The notes under the pieces were generated by a model. It searched no databases, had not been told where the DNA came from, and was given only the letters and a program-made list of their open reading frames with translations. The position numbers were made by a program, and so were the translations under genes. A stretch of DNA of 64,000 bases, from NCBI RefSeq assembly GCF_007197575.1, contig NZ_CP041616.1:186001-250000 (forward strand). Reading direction: 5' to 3'. Shown piece after piece: positions 32,419 to 41,571 of this stretch (within the stretch, counting starts at the first letter, position 1; each line of letters begins with the position of its first letter). This DNA comes from Ornithinimicrobium ciconiae (GTDB taxonomy: Bacteria > Actinomycetota > Actinomycetes > Actinomycetales > Dermatophilaceae).

Positions 32419-35400
32419 TCAGGCTGACTCGCGCAAGGTCTCCCAGAGCTTCATCATCCCCATGATCGTGAGGATCTCCTCACGCGACCGGTCGGCCGCA
32501 AGGCGCTCCAGCCCTCGCTGCTGGCTGTCGGTGGCCTCGACGATAACCTCCTGGATGGTGTGCCACAGGTCCGGTCCGGAGAAGAAGTCCGGCTTGTTGT
32601 TGGCCACGGCTTGTGCACGCAGGTCCTCGTTCTCGAGCATCTTGCGCAGCACCGTCTCGACGGCGGAAACCTGGTCACCGTCGGAGAGCCCGTCGCCGTC
32701 GAAGAGGGTGTTGATGTGGGCCAGCACCTCCGACCACGGCACCAGGTCGGACTCGTGGCGACCGCGTGAACCGGCCGCGAGGACGGACGCCAACCCTTCG
32801 GCCTGGCCGGTACCGAGATCGAGCTCCTGCTCGGGCTGCTTGTGCAGGGCGTGGTGGGTCAGGGTGACGTCGGACAGGTCGATGGTCTCCTCGTGCCGGT
32901 TGGAGTCCTTGAGTGCCTCGGCGAGCAACCGCGCGAACGTCGCACGCTTCTCCAGCTCGACGTCGTCGTAGTCGACGATCGCGGCGAGGAAGTCGTAGGT
33001 GCTGACGAAGGTGCGCAGGTCCCGGCGGAAGGTGTCGAGCCGGTCTGTCTCGTCGTCGTCCCGGGTATGCAGCGCCCGCCGGTACGCCGTGTTGAACTGC
33101 TCTTTGACCGGCGCCAGGGCAGCGGAGAGCCTCCCCTGGGTCGGCTTGGTGCTGCCGTCACCCCAGTAGGCCTTGGCGCACGCGTCGACGTCCACGTCGT
33201 CGAAGAGGCCGACGCCGGCGAGCTTGTCCCACTGGTCGAAGACGATGTTGGGGTCGCTGGCCTCGGTGAGGTAGGCACCCTCGTAGTAGACCTTGAACGC
33301 GGCCAGCACATCCTCGGCCCGGTTGACGAAATCCAGCACGTAGGTGGTCTTGCCCGGGTAGGTCCGGTTAAGCCGGGACAGTGTCTGGACGCACTGCACC
33401 CCGTCGAGGCGTTTGTCGACATACATCGCGCAGAGCAGCGGCTGGTCGAAGCCGGTCTGGTACTTGTTCGCGACGATTAGCACCTGGTACTCAGCGGTCC
33501 CCAGCGCCTCCGGGATTGTGCGCCCGCGGAGGTCGGTGTTCATGGAGTGCTCGGTGAACTCCTTCGGCCCGGACTCGGGGTCGTCGACGGAGCCGGAGAA
33601 CGCGACGAGGGTCGCGACGTCGGTGAGGTGGTGCTCAGCGATGTACTTGTCCATCGCGAGCTTGTAGCGGACCGCGGACTTGCGGGAGTCTGTGACGACC
33701 ATCGCCTTGGCGTTGCCGTCGAGCAGAGGCGCGACGTTGGCCCGGAAGTGCTCGACGATGATCGCGACCTTCTGGCTGATGTTGTAGGGGTGCAGCTTGA
33801 CCCACTGCATCACCGACTTCATCGCCTTGGACTTGTCCACGGTCTCGGAGTCATAGTCCTGACCACCGTGGACCAGGCGGAAGGCCGTCCGGTAGGTCGT
33901 GTAGTTCTGCAGCACGTCGAGGATGAACCCCTCCTCGATCGCCTGCTGCATCGAGTACAGGTGGAACGGCCGCTTGTCGACCTCCTCCCCGGTGTCGGAG
34001 GTTCCGAACATCTGCAGGGTCTTACCCTTCGGCGTCGCCGTGAAGGCGAAGAACGAGACGTTCGGCAGCGCGCCCCTCCCCTCCAGTTCCAGCCGCACCA
34101 GGTCGTCCACGCCGACCGTGCCGTCCTCGTCAGCAACGTCGTCGAGCACCTTGCCCGAGAGGGTCTGGCGCAGCTTGTTGGCCGACTCCCCTGTCTGGGA
34201 GGAGTGGGCCTCGTCGATGATCACCGCGAACCGTTTGCCCGCCAGCGCCTTCGACTCCCGGATCGCCTCCAGCGCGAAGGGCACCGTCTGGATCGTCACG
34301 ACGATGATCGCCCCGCCGGTGGTCAGCGCCTCGGTCAGTGCCTGCGACTTGGAGGCGAACCGCTTGGCGAAGTCGCTGTCGGTGCCCTGCCCGATCGGCA
34401 GCACCACCCCCCGCTTGTGATCGATCTGGTAGATCGCGTCCTGCAACTGATCGTCCAGCACCGTCCGGTCGGTGATCACCAGCACGGAGTCGAAGACCTT
34501 GCCCGACTGCACGTCGTGCAGCGTCGAGAGCTGGTGCGACAGCCACGCGATGGAGTTGGTCTTGCCCGACCCGGCCGAGTGCTGGACCAGATACCGCTGC
34601 CCGGGCCCGTTCCCCTTCGCGTCTGCCAGGAGCTTCGTGACGGCGTCGTGCTGGTGGTAGCGCGGGAAGATCACCGAGGAAGACCGGCTGACCCTGCCGG
34701 TCGCCGGGTCCTTGCGCTTGGTCACCTGGACGTGCATGAACTTGCCCAGGATGTTCAGCCAAGTGTCCCTGGCTAGCACCTCTTCCCACAGGTATGCCGT
34801 GGCCGCCCCGTACGGGTTCGGCGGGTTCCCTGCATGGCCGGCGTTGCCGCGGTTGAACGGCAGGAAGCGGGTCTCCGGACCAGCCAGTCGGGTGGTCATG
34901 TAGACCTCGGCGTTGTCCACCGCGAAGTGGACCAGGGCCCGGTGACCCGGGGCCAGCAGCGGTTCCCTGCGACGCGTCTTGCGGTCCACCGGCGGGCGAT
35001 CGTGACGGTACTGGCGGATCGCCTCGTGGACATCCTGCTGGAACTCGCTCTTCAGCTCGGCCGTCGCCACCGGCAACCCGTTGACGAAGAAGACCAGGTC
35101 GATCGAGTCGGTCTTGTTCTCGGAGTAGTACACCTGACGCGCGACCCGCAACCGGTTCTGGGCGTACCGCGCGGTCGTGGTCGGGTTCATCGACTCGGCC
35201 GGCCGGAACTGGCACAGGTCCAACTGCTTGGTGAACTTGAACCCGTATCGCAGCGCCGCCAGGGTTCCTCCGCCCGCATCAAGGGGGCGGTCCAGCGACT
35301 CGGCCAGCCGGTCCAGCAGCCGCTCCCGGTCCTTATCGTTCTTCACGACCACGGCGAGCGTTTCCGGCTGGGTGGCCTCCAGCCAGGCGAATAGGTCATC

Positions 35401-35517
35401 GGGCCACAGAGCCCGCTTTTTGTCGTAGCCGGTGGCACCCGGCGCATAGGTCCAGCCATGCCTCCCCAGGTAGTCGCACAGCTCGTCCTCGAGCTGCCGC
35501 TCGTGCTCCACCGCCAC
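32419..35517 (-). CDS. hsdR: Type I restriction enzyme R subunit (HsdR)
   Basis: The 1,032-residue protein has an N-terminal PD-(D/E)xK nuclease domain ('DLVFFVNGLPVATAELKSEF', with the E-x-K near residue 165) and a superfamily 2 helicase motor: Walker A 'VQHSAGSGKTNSIAWLSHQL', DEAH box 'VIIDEAHSSQTG', motif III 'FFAFTATPKGK' and motif VI-like 'LSRLNRTYPGKT'. It translocates DNA and cuts unmodified DNA at a distance when bound to HsdM2S. GTG 35517 begins 3 bases after the hsdS stop. Confidence 0.95.
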   Translation of the reverse strand: MAVEHERQLEDELCDYLGRHGWTYAPGATGYDKKRALWPDDLFAWLEATQPETLAVVVKNDKDRERLLDRLAESLDRPLDAGGGTLAALRYGFKFTKQLDLCQFRPAESMNPTTTARYAQNRLRVARQVYYSENKTDSIDLVFFVNGLPVATAELKSEFQQDVHEAIRQYRHDRPPVDRKTRRREPLLAPGHRALVHFAVDNAEVYMTTRLAGPETRFLPFNRGNAGHAGNPPNPYGAATAYLWEEVLARDTWLNILGKFMHVQVTKRKDPATGRVSRSSSVIFPRYHQHDAVTKLLADAKGNGPGQRYLVQHSAGSGKTNSIAWLSHQLSTLHDVQSGKVFDSVLVITDRTVLDDQLQDAIYQIDHKRGVVLPIGQGTDSDFAKRFASKSQALTEALTTGGAIIVVTIQTVPFALEAIRESKALAGKRFAVIIDEAHSSQTGESANKLRQTLSGKVLDDVADEDGTVGVDDLVRLELEGRGALPNVSFFAFTATPKGKTLQMFGTSDTGEEVDKRPFHLYSMQQAIEEGFILDVLQNYTTYRTAFRLVHGGQDYDSETVDKSKAMKSVMQWVKLHPYNISQKVAIIVEHFRANVAPLLDGNAKAMVVTDSRKSAVRYKLAMDKYIAEHHLTDVATLVAFSGSVDDPESGPKEFTEHSMNTDLRGRTIPEALGTAEYQVLIVANKYQTGFDQPLLCAMYVDKRLDGVQCVQTLSRLNRTYPGKTTYVLDFVNRAEDVLAAFKVYYEGAYLTEASDPNIVFDQWDKLAGVGLFDDVDVDACAKAYWGDGSTKPTQGRLSAALAPVKEQFNTAYRRALHTRDDDETDRLDTFRRDLRTFVSTYDFLAAIVDYDDVELEKRATFARLLAEALKDSNRHEETIDLSDVTLTHHALHKQPEQELDLGTGQAEGLASVLAAGSRGRHESDLVPWSEVLAHINTLFDGDGLSDGDQVSAVETVLRKMLENEDLRAQAVANNKPDFFSGPDLWHTIQEVIVEATDSQQRGLERLAADRSREEILTIMGMMKLWETLRESA

Positions 35518-35520
35518 GCC

Positions 35521-36768
35521 TCAGCCCGCCTTCCCATACGTGGTGACATCCAACCTGCCCGTCACCGCCGCCGTGATCAAGGCCGCACGCCGCTCTCGGA
35601 GCATGGCGACAAGTGCGATCGCCCGATCGACGAGCGCATCCATCCGGCCAAGGTCCTGTTGAAGGTGCTCCACGATGTCCCGCTGCTCGTCCAGTGGCGG
35701 GACCGGGATGATGAAACTGGCAGCGTCGGTCTTGTAGATGGTCTGGTGCGTGGAGCCTGCCATGAGTGAGCGCATCTCGCGGCGCATCGCCCTGAACACG
35801 CGAAGGAGGAACTCAGGAAGAAGCTCTGGCCCGCAGACCCAGTTCCAGAAGTCCTGACTCGTCGCCATCGGCACGGGCATGATGCCGCTGAAACCGACCG
35901 AAGCCGTCCTTGACAGCGCGACCGTACCGGCTGGCAACAGCTCCGCCGACGAGTGGCGAAGGCCCAGTTCGCTGATGCTCTCGCTAGTCTCACCGAGGTG
36001 GATTTGGGTGTCATCCCGCAACTGCCAGACGTCCGCCAACGTGAACCACGGGATCGTGCAATCCTCCCAGAACTCGGGAACCTGGCGGCTGGGTGTGTGA
36101 CCCGAGTGCATCGTCGCGTAGCGGCGAATGTTACCCACCTGCCAGTGTTCGGGGATCTCAGCGATCCATCGGATCCCACTGTCACGCCTTGGGCCCGTAC
36201 TCCCCTTTCCGGTCACCGCAGCCATCACGGCGCTCTCTCGACGATCACGAAGGGCTGCCACCAAGGCATCCTGCTTCGCGATGAGTGCGTCGATCTTCGC
36301 CGTCTCGCGGTCCAAGAATGACGCTATTACCCGTTGTGTTTCCATCGGCGGCACCGGCAGCGGAAACGAGGTGAGCATCGGACGTCGGAGGGAGTCGACC
36401 GTGGACTTCGCAGTTCCAGACTCGGTTGCGTAATGGAATGTAGCGCTGAAGGCGTAGTAGGCGAAGCGTCCGGTGATCGCCCGAAAGTTACTCAATACGT
36501 AGACTCGCTGGTGCGCCGTGAACTTCCCGTCGAGATGGTGGAAGACTCGTCCGACGTCGCCGTCACCCGGCGTCAGGATCGCTTCGCCGTCGTGTGTGAA
36601 GTAGTTGATGGCCTGCACCAGTGGGGATCGGACAACGAAGGGATACTCCCCGTCAGGCGTCGCGTCTTGAGTATCCGCACTGCCTGTTTCGACGTCGGCC
36701 AAGTGGCGGAGCGGCACGACCTTCCACTGAGCGGGGACGTCGGCTAGCCAGGGTGAGGTGGTCGTCAC
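35521..36768 (-). CDS. hsdS: Type I restriction enzyme specificity subunit (HsdS)
   Basis: The 415-residue protein has two target-recognition domains: the first near residues 1-150 ('PAQWKVVPLRHLADVETGSA') and the second near 200-390 ('IPEHWQVGNIRRYATMHSGH'). Each is followed by a conserved helix ('METQRVIASFLDRETAKIDAL' region and 'LDEQRDIVEHLQQDLGRMDAL'). Each half recognises half of a bipartite DNA site. The ATG overlaps the hsdM stop (ATGA). Recognition sequence cannot be predicted here. Confidence 0.93.
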   Translation of the reverse strand: MTTTSPWLADVPAQWKVVPLRHLADVETGSADTQDATPDGEYPFVVRSPLVQAINYFTHDGEAILTPGDGDVGRVFHHLDGKFTAHQRVYVLSNFRAITGRFAYYAFSATFHYATESGTAKSTVDSLRRPMLTSFPLPVPPMETQRVIASFLDRETAKIDALIAKQDALVAALRDRRESAVMAAVTGKGSTGPRRDSGIRWIAEIPEHWQVGNIRRYATMHSGHTPSRQVPEFWEDCTIPWFTLADVWQLRDDTQIHLGETSESISELGLRHSSAELLPAGTVALSRTASVGFSGIMPVPMATSQDFWNWVCGPELLPEFLLRVFRAMRREMRSLMAGSTHQTIYKTDAASFIIPVPPLDEQRDIVEHLQQDLGRMDALVDRAIALVAMLRERRAALITAAVTGRLDVTTYGKAG

Positions 36769-38777
36769 GAGTCGAGCTCCGCGAACAGGTTCTGGATCTC
36801 GGTGATCAGTCGCTTGACGTCAGCGTCGATCTCCTCGAGTGGGCGGGGTGGGACGTACTCGTAGAAGTGTCGGGTGAAGGGGATCTCGTAGCCGACCTTT
36901 GTCTTGGCGTGTTCGACCCACGCGTCGGGGACGTACGGGAGGACCTCGCGAGCGACATACTTGTCAATGTCCTGGCCGAGAGGGACGTTCTCGGTGTCGC
37001 GGAGCTTGGGGTCCGGCTCGGGGTTGCCCTTGGCGTCCCTGCAGATCTCAGAGGTCTCGTCACGTTCGCTCAAGGCTGCGTGGATGGCCTTGCGTACCGG
37101 AGATCCGAGCTGAAGGCCGGCTTGGCCGAGTGCCTTGCCCAGGACTTGGTCGAACGCCGGTCGGTCTCTCCAAACGGTCTCGCGGTCGAGGGTATGCAGG
37201 GCTCGGCGGAGCTGTTCCTGCGTGGTCTCGTCGAGCTTCTGGACCGCCTTGGCCGTGATCGCTTCGTCAATCCGCTCGACCGTCGCCTGGTAGGCCAGCC
37301 GAAGGGGTCGTTCGACGGTGATGGTGTGGAAACCGAATGCTTCACTAGGGAAGACCTTGGAGCGCTTGTCGTCGGCACCGTCGAACTCGGCGTACAGCTT
37401 GACGAGTGTCTCGATGTCGGCCGCTGACAGCTCCTTGCGCTTGGACCCCAGGGACTTGCGCATCTTGGTGAACATTTGTGAGCCGTCGATGAGCTGGACG
37501 GAGCCGCGCCGCTCGACCGGCTTCTTCCGGTCCAGGACCCAGACGTACGTGGCGATGCCGGTGTTGTAGAACATGTCGGTCGGCAGGGCGATGATCGCGT
37601 CGAGCAGGTCGGACTCGATGACCCAGCGGCGGATCTCGGACTCGCCCGACCCGGCACGTCCGGTGAACAGTGGCGACCCGTTAAGGACGATCGCGGCCCG
37701 GCCGCGCACGTTCTCGTTGTCCGGGTCGACGGTCCGCATCTTGTCGATCAGGTGGAGCAGGAAGAGCATGGACCCGTCAGAAACGGCGGGCAGGCCGGGG
37801 CCGAAGCGGCCGTTGAAGCCCAGCTGCTTGTGCTCCCTGACGACGTCGCGCTGGGAGGTCTTCCACTCCACCCCGAATGGCGGGTTGGACAAGCAGTAGT
37901 GGAAGTCCTTGCCCGCGTGGGCGTCGTCGGTGAGGGTGTTGCCCAGGGCGATGGCGTCCACCGGCTGACCCTTGATGATCATGTCCGCCTTGCACACGGC
38001 ATACGAACTGGGGTTGATCTCCTGACCGGCCATGAGCAGCCGTGCTGCCGGATTCTGCTCGCGCAGGTGCTCGTCCATCGTCGAGAGCATGCCGCCCGTG
38101 CCAGCGGCAGGGTCGTAGACACGGCGGTTCACGGCCTTGCCCGGGCTGGTCGCATCTTCGTCGCCGACCAGCAGCAGGTCGACCATGAGGGCGATGACCT
38201 CGCGGGGGGTGAAGTGCTCACCAGCGGTCTCGTTGCTGGCCTCGGCGAACTTGCGGATGAGCTCCTCGAAGACCGAGCCCATCTCGGTGTTGCTGACGTG
38301 CTGGGGCCGCAGGTCGAGTTTGGCGAACTCTTGGACAACCAGGTAGAGGGCGTTGGCCTCCTCGAGCCGCTGGACCTGCTCCTCAAACCCGAACCGGGTG
38401 AAGACGTCGCGGACGTTGTCGCTGAAGCCGTCGACGTAGGAGAGCAGGTTGGCCTTGATGTTGGCGCTGTCCCCGGTTAGCGACGGCAGTGTGTATGGCG
38501 AGGTGTTGTAGAAGGAGTACTTCGCGGCCTTGCGCAGCTTGACGTCCAAGAGGTCCTTGGCCGTGCGGTCACCGGAGCGCTTCTGCTCGGCCAGCACGGC
38601 GTCCTTCGTCGCCGCCAGGACGCAGTCCAGCCGGCGCAGGATCGTCATCGGCAGGACGACGTCGCCGTACTCCTTGGGCTTGTACGGCCCACGGAGCAGG
38701 TTGGCGATCGACCAGATGAAGTTGGCGTCCGGTTTCGACGGCAAGGTAGGGCGTCCTCTCGTGGTGGGTGCCCCCAT
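36765..38777 (-). CDS. hsdM: Type I restriction enzyme methyltransferase subunit (HsdM)
   Basis: The 670-residue N6-adenine methyltransferase has the HsdM N-terminal helical domain ('FIWSIANLLRGPYKPKEYGD'), the AdoMet-binding motif I 'VYDPAAGTGGMLSTMDEHL' and catalytic motif IV 'FHYCLSNPPFGVEWK' (NPPF). With HsdS it methylates the recognition site and protects host DNA. It is first in the hsdM-hsdS-hsdR operon. Confidence 0.95.
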   Translation of the reverse strand: MGAPTTRGRPTLPSKPDANFIWSIANLLRGPYKPKEYGDVVLPMTILRRLDCVLAATKDAVLAEQKRSGDRTAKDLLDVKLRKAAKYSFYNTSPYTLPSLTGDSANIKANLLSYVDGFSDNVRDVFTRFGFEEQVQRLEEANALYLVVQEFAKLDLRPQHVSNTEMGSVFEELIRKFAEASNETAGEHFTPREVIALMVDLLLVGDEDATSPGKAVNRRVYDPAAGTGGMLSTMDEHLREQNPAARLLMAGQEINPSSYAVCKADMIIKGQPVDAIALGNTLTDDAHAGKDFHYCLSNPPFGVEWKTSQRDVVREHKQLGFNGRFGPGLPAVSDGSMLFLLHLIDKMRTVDPDNENVRGRAAIVLNGSPLFTGRAGSGESEIRRWVIESDLLDAIIALPTDMFYNTGIATYVWVLDRKKPVERRGSVQLIDGSQMFTKMRKSLGSKRKELSAADIETLVKLYAEFDGADDKRSKVFPSEAFGFHTITVERPLRLAYQATVERIDEAITAKAVQKLDETTQEQLRRALHTLDRETVWRDRPAFDQVLGKALGQAGLQLGSPVRKAIHAALSERDETSEICRDAKGNPEPDPKLRDTENVPLGQDIDKYVAREVLPYVPDAWVEHAKTKVGYEIPFTRHFYEYVPPRPLEEIDADVKRLITEIQNLFAELDS

Positions 38778-38892
38778 CCTTGCCCATCACCGGAGAGCCT
38801 CTGCGGAGCGGCCTTGCCCCACACCGCGGCAGTCGCCCGATCCAGGCTCCAGCCGGTTAGTCCGATGCGCGGCCCTGAGTGCGATGGATAGG

Positions 38893-39702
38893 TCAGTTGC
38901 GATTGAGCCCGTGCCTGCGGGAGTCGAGGGCACGTTTGTAGTAGCTCTCCGCGGCGTTGATCTCCCGAGTCGGCGTGGCAGGGTCGAACACGCGCAGCAC
39001 CGAGAAGCGAAAGGTGACTGGGTCTCGTCCTTTGAGCTCCACGTTGCCTCCGTGGCCGTTGGCCGCGTAGGCAGCCCAGCGCTGCAGCACACTCTCGGTA
39101 CCGTCGGCCTTGCCAACGTACTGTCGACCGTCCCGGGTGTCGGTGATGAGGTAGATGCCCGTGACCGATGAGAGTGCGGTTCGCCAGGTAGCGTACCGGT
39201 GCTCACGGACCACCGCCTGCAGCTGTGGGTAGTCCAACGTGAGCGCGTCGAACCCGGGGAACCTCACGGGCTCGGCGTCGGCGATCTCCATGACCGGGTA
39301 GCGCCCTGCCGTCGTGGCCTTGAGCGCCCAGGTGCGCGGTGACCTCCACCCGATCACCAGACGTGACCGCAGGTCGCTCAGCAGGTCGGTCCGCTCCAGG
39401 TCGAACGTACGCCTGGCTCCGTCGTTGGAAATCTCACCACGGTTCCGGACCACCAACCACAGGCGAGCGCGGTCTCCGCCCTCGGGCAGGAACACCACCC
39501 AGACACCGGGCGGTTCGGCCGGGAAGGCGCGGGTGTTGGCCGACTGACTCCTGGTGTAACCCATGATGTCCTCGTCGGAGGAGTCCCCGTGGATCCCCGC
39601 TGACCCGTCCCCGTGCTCACGCACGTACGCGTGCCGGATCACCAACGCTCCGGCCGGGTCGATCCCAGCGCTGTCCAAGATGTGCGCGAACGTGAGCGTC
39701 AC
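38893..39702 (-). CDS. GIY-YIG nuclease family protein
   Basis: The 269-residue protein has an N-terminal unknown domain and a C-terminal GIY-YIG nuclease: 'TGIYLITDTRDGRQYVGKADG' holds the GIY and YVG strands with the following Lys, and 'AESYYKRALDSRRHGLNRN' supplies the glutamate helix and terminal asparagine. Such two-part proteins occur in restriction islands as stand-alone defence nucleases. AGGAGG sits about 7 bases before GTG 39702; the frame itself extends to 39756. It is upstream of hsdM in the same direction, about 115 bases away. Confidence 0.85.
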   Translation of the reverse strand: MTLTFAHILDSAGIDPAGALVIRHAYVREHGDGSAGIHGDSSDEDIMGYTRSQSANTRAFPAEPPGVWVVFLPEGGDRARLWLVVRNRGEISNDGARRTFDLERTDLLSDLRSRLVIGWRSPRTWALKATTAGRYPVMEIADAEPVRFPGFDALTLDYPQLQAVVREHRYATWRTALSSVTGIYLITDTRDGRQYVGKADGTESVLQRWAAYAANGHGGNVELKGRDPVTFRFSVLRVFDPATPTREINAAESYYKRALDSRRHGLNRN

Positions 39703-39828
39703 AGCTCGACCTCCTGTGTCGGTTAGACCGATCAGCAAGCGTACTGCCGAGGACAAAACCTATAACGAGGAGTGATCGATTCCTGACCTATCGATAAGCA
39801 GGAGGAATGTTACATAGGTAGGGCAACT

Positions 39829-39854
39829 GTGCAAGATTGGCTGCATCTCGACAC
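39829..39854. repeat. Interspersed repeat half-module, copy D
   Basis: GTGCAAGATTGGCTGCATCT followed by CGACAC, immediately downstream of the dnaB stop codon. It matches 15618-15641 and the complement of 11193-11218, and its core GCTGCATCTCGACA is the hairpin arm of copies A and B. It marks the border between core genome and island. Confidence 0.6.
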
Positions 39855-39860
39855 ATCTCA

Positions 39861-41237
39861 TCAGAAACTGTTCGTCATATTGGTGAACCGTGAATAATGT
39901 CCCTGGAAAGCGACGGCGATCGTTCCGGTCGGACCATTTCGGTGCTTGGCAACGATGACGTCTGCCTCGCCTGCCCGGTCGGATTCGGCTTCATACATCG
40001 ATTCACGGTGCAGCAGGATCACCACGTCAGCGTCCTGCTCGATCGATCCACTTTCACGCAGATCGGACATCTGTGGCTTCTTGTCCGTCCGCTGCTCCGG
40101 ACCACGGTTGAGCTGGGACAGCGCGATGACCGGCACCTCGAGTTCCTTGGCGAGCAGTTTGAGGGCACGGGAGAACTCAGCGACCTCCTGCTGGCGTGAC
40201 TCGACGCGCTTGCCCGAGCTCATGAGCTGCAGGTAGTCCACCACGACCAGTTTGAGATTGTGCCGCTGCTTAAGGCGGCGGCACTTGGCGCGGATCTCCA
40301 TCAGGGACATGTTGGGGCTGTCGTCGATGAACAGCGGTGCGCCGTGGATCCGCCCCTGCGTCTCTGCGATGCGCGCCCAGTCCTGATCGCGCATGGTGCC
40401 CTTGCGCATGTTTTGCAGGGGAATCTCCGACTCTGCCGACAGCAGGCGCATCGTGATCTCGGTGCGACTCATCTCCAGGCTGAAGACGACGGTCGCCAGC
40501 TCGGCCTTGATCGCGGCAGCACGGGCAATGTCCAGGGCGAGCGTGGACTTGCCGACTGCGGGACGGGCGGCCACGATGATCATCTGGCCCGGGTGCAGGC
40601 CGTTGGTCAGCTCATCGAGATCAGTGAAGCCCGTGGGCACGCCCAACATCTCGCCCGATGTCCCTGCGGCGTGCTCGATCTCATCCATCGTCGGCTCGAG
40701 CAACGATGCCAGCGCGTGGTAGTCCTCTCCCCCACGCTTGTCCGCCACCCCATAGACCTCGGCCTGCGCCAGGTTGACGATGTCGTCGACGTCCCCACCA
40801 CCCTGCGCATAGCCCATCTGCACGATGCGCGTGCCAGCCTCGACCAAGCGCCGCAGCACCGCTCGCTCGGCGACGATCTGGGCGTAGTAGCCCGCGTTGG
40901 CGGCCGTGGGGACCTGGTTGATCAGTTGATAGAGGTAGGTCGTCCCGCCGATGCGGGCGAGGTCGCCGCGCTTGCTCAGCTCGTCCGAGACCGTGACGGC
41001 GTCAACCGGCTCGCCGCGCCCATAAAGGTCGAGCACCGCGTCATAGATCGACTCGTGGGCCGGCCGATAGAAGTCATTGGCCTTGAGCGACTCGACACAG
41101 TCGGCGATCGCGTCCTTGGAGAGCAGCATGCTGCCGAGCGCGCTCTGCTCCGCAGCGACGTCCTGTGGAGGGAGTCGGTCCTCCGGCAGCCCGTCGGGTG
41201 CCTCGGAGTAACTCGCCTCCAGCTCACTGAGCGACAT
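39861..41237 (-). CDS. dnaB: Replicative DNA helicase DnaB
   Basis: The 458-residue protein has the DnaB N-terminal domain ('PPQDVAAEQSALGSMLLSKDAIADCVE') and the RecA-like C-terminal motor: Walker A 'MIIVAARPAVGKSTLALDIA', Walker B 'LKLVVVDYLQLMSS' and the DnaB motif 'VIALSQLNRGPEQRTDKKPQ'. It forms the hexameric ring that unwinds the replication fork. Its placement near rpsF-ssb-rpsR-rplI is the usual actinobacterial context. It is single and leftward, with the DnaA-box-like cluster upstream. Confidence 0.97.
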   Translation of the reverse strand: MSLSELEASYSEAPDGLPEDRLPPQDVAAEQSALGSMLLSKDAIADCVESLKANDFYRPAHESIYDAVLDLYGRGEPVDAVTVSDELSKRGDLARIGGTTYLYQLINQVPTAANAGYYAQIVAERAVLRRLVEAGTRIVQMGYAQGGGDVDDIVNLAQAEVYGVADKRGGEDYHALASLLEPTMDEIEHAAGTSGEMLGVPTGFTDLDELTNGLHPGQMIIVAARPAVGKSTLALDIARAAAIKAELATVVFSLEMSRTEITMRLLSAESEIPLQNMRKGTMRDQDWARIAETQGRIHGAPLFIDDSPNMSLMEIRAKCRRLKQRHNLKLVVVDYLQLMSSGKRVESRQQEVAEFSRALKLLAKELEVPVIALSQLNRGPEQRTDKKPQMSDLRESGSIEQDADVVILLHRESMYEAESDRAGEADVIVAKHRNGPTGTIAVAFQGHYSRFTNMTNSF

Positions 41238-41395
41238 GCGCCTCTCTCTCCCGTGTCACCACACCTGCACCATCTGTCACAGCACTCAACCAGTCACCAC
41301 TGACAGAGGGGTCGTCGCGTGGCCACGCCAAAGCGTCCGCCGTGATGGGTGATCGACTCACGTTAAGCCGTCAGCGACCAACGCCCAAGAGCGCC

Positions 41396-41472
41396 TGTGG
41401 ACAACCCTGAGGGCAGGCTGTGGACACCCTCTGGATCCGTCGTTCACAGGCTGTGCACAGGCCTGTGGACAA
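41396..41472. promoter_or_regulatory. Cluster of four DnaA-box-like sites upstream of dnaB
   Basis: TGTGGACAA at 41396-41404, TGTGGACAC at 41419-41427, TGTGCACAG at 41452-41460 and TGTGGACAA at 41464-41472, all in the same direction. TGTGGACAA is the reverse complement of TTGTCCACA, the preferred DnaA box of high-GC actinobacteria. They sit in the 335-base interval between dnaB and the divergent MATE gene. A role in DnaA-dependent control of dnaB or in DnaA titration is inference. Confidence 0.55.
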
Positions 41473-41571
41473 CTAAAAACTTTGGCCTCGACACCGCTAT
41501 TGACCTGCATCGATGCCGTCCTTGCCGTGTGGAGCAATATTGGTTGCCCCCACCAGACCTAGACTCGCTGG

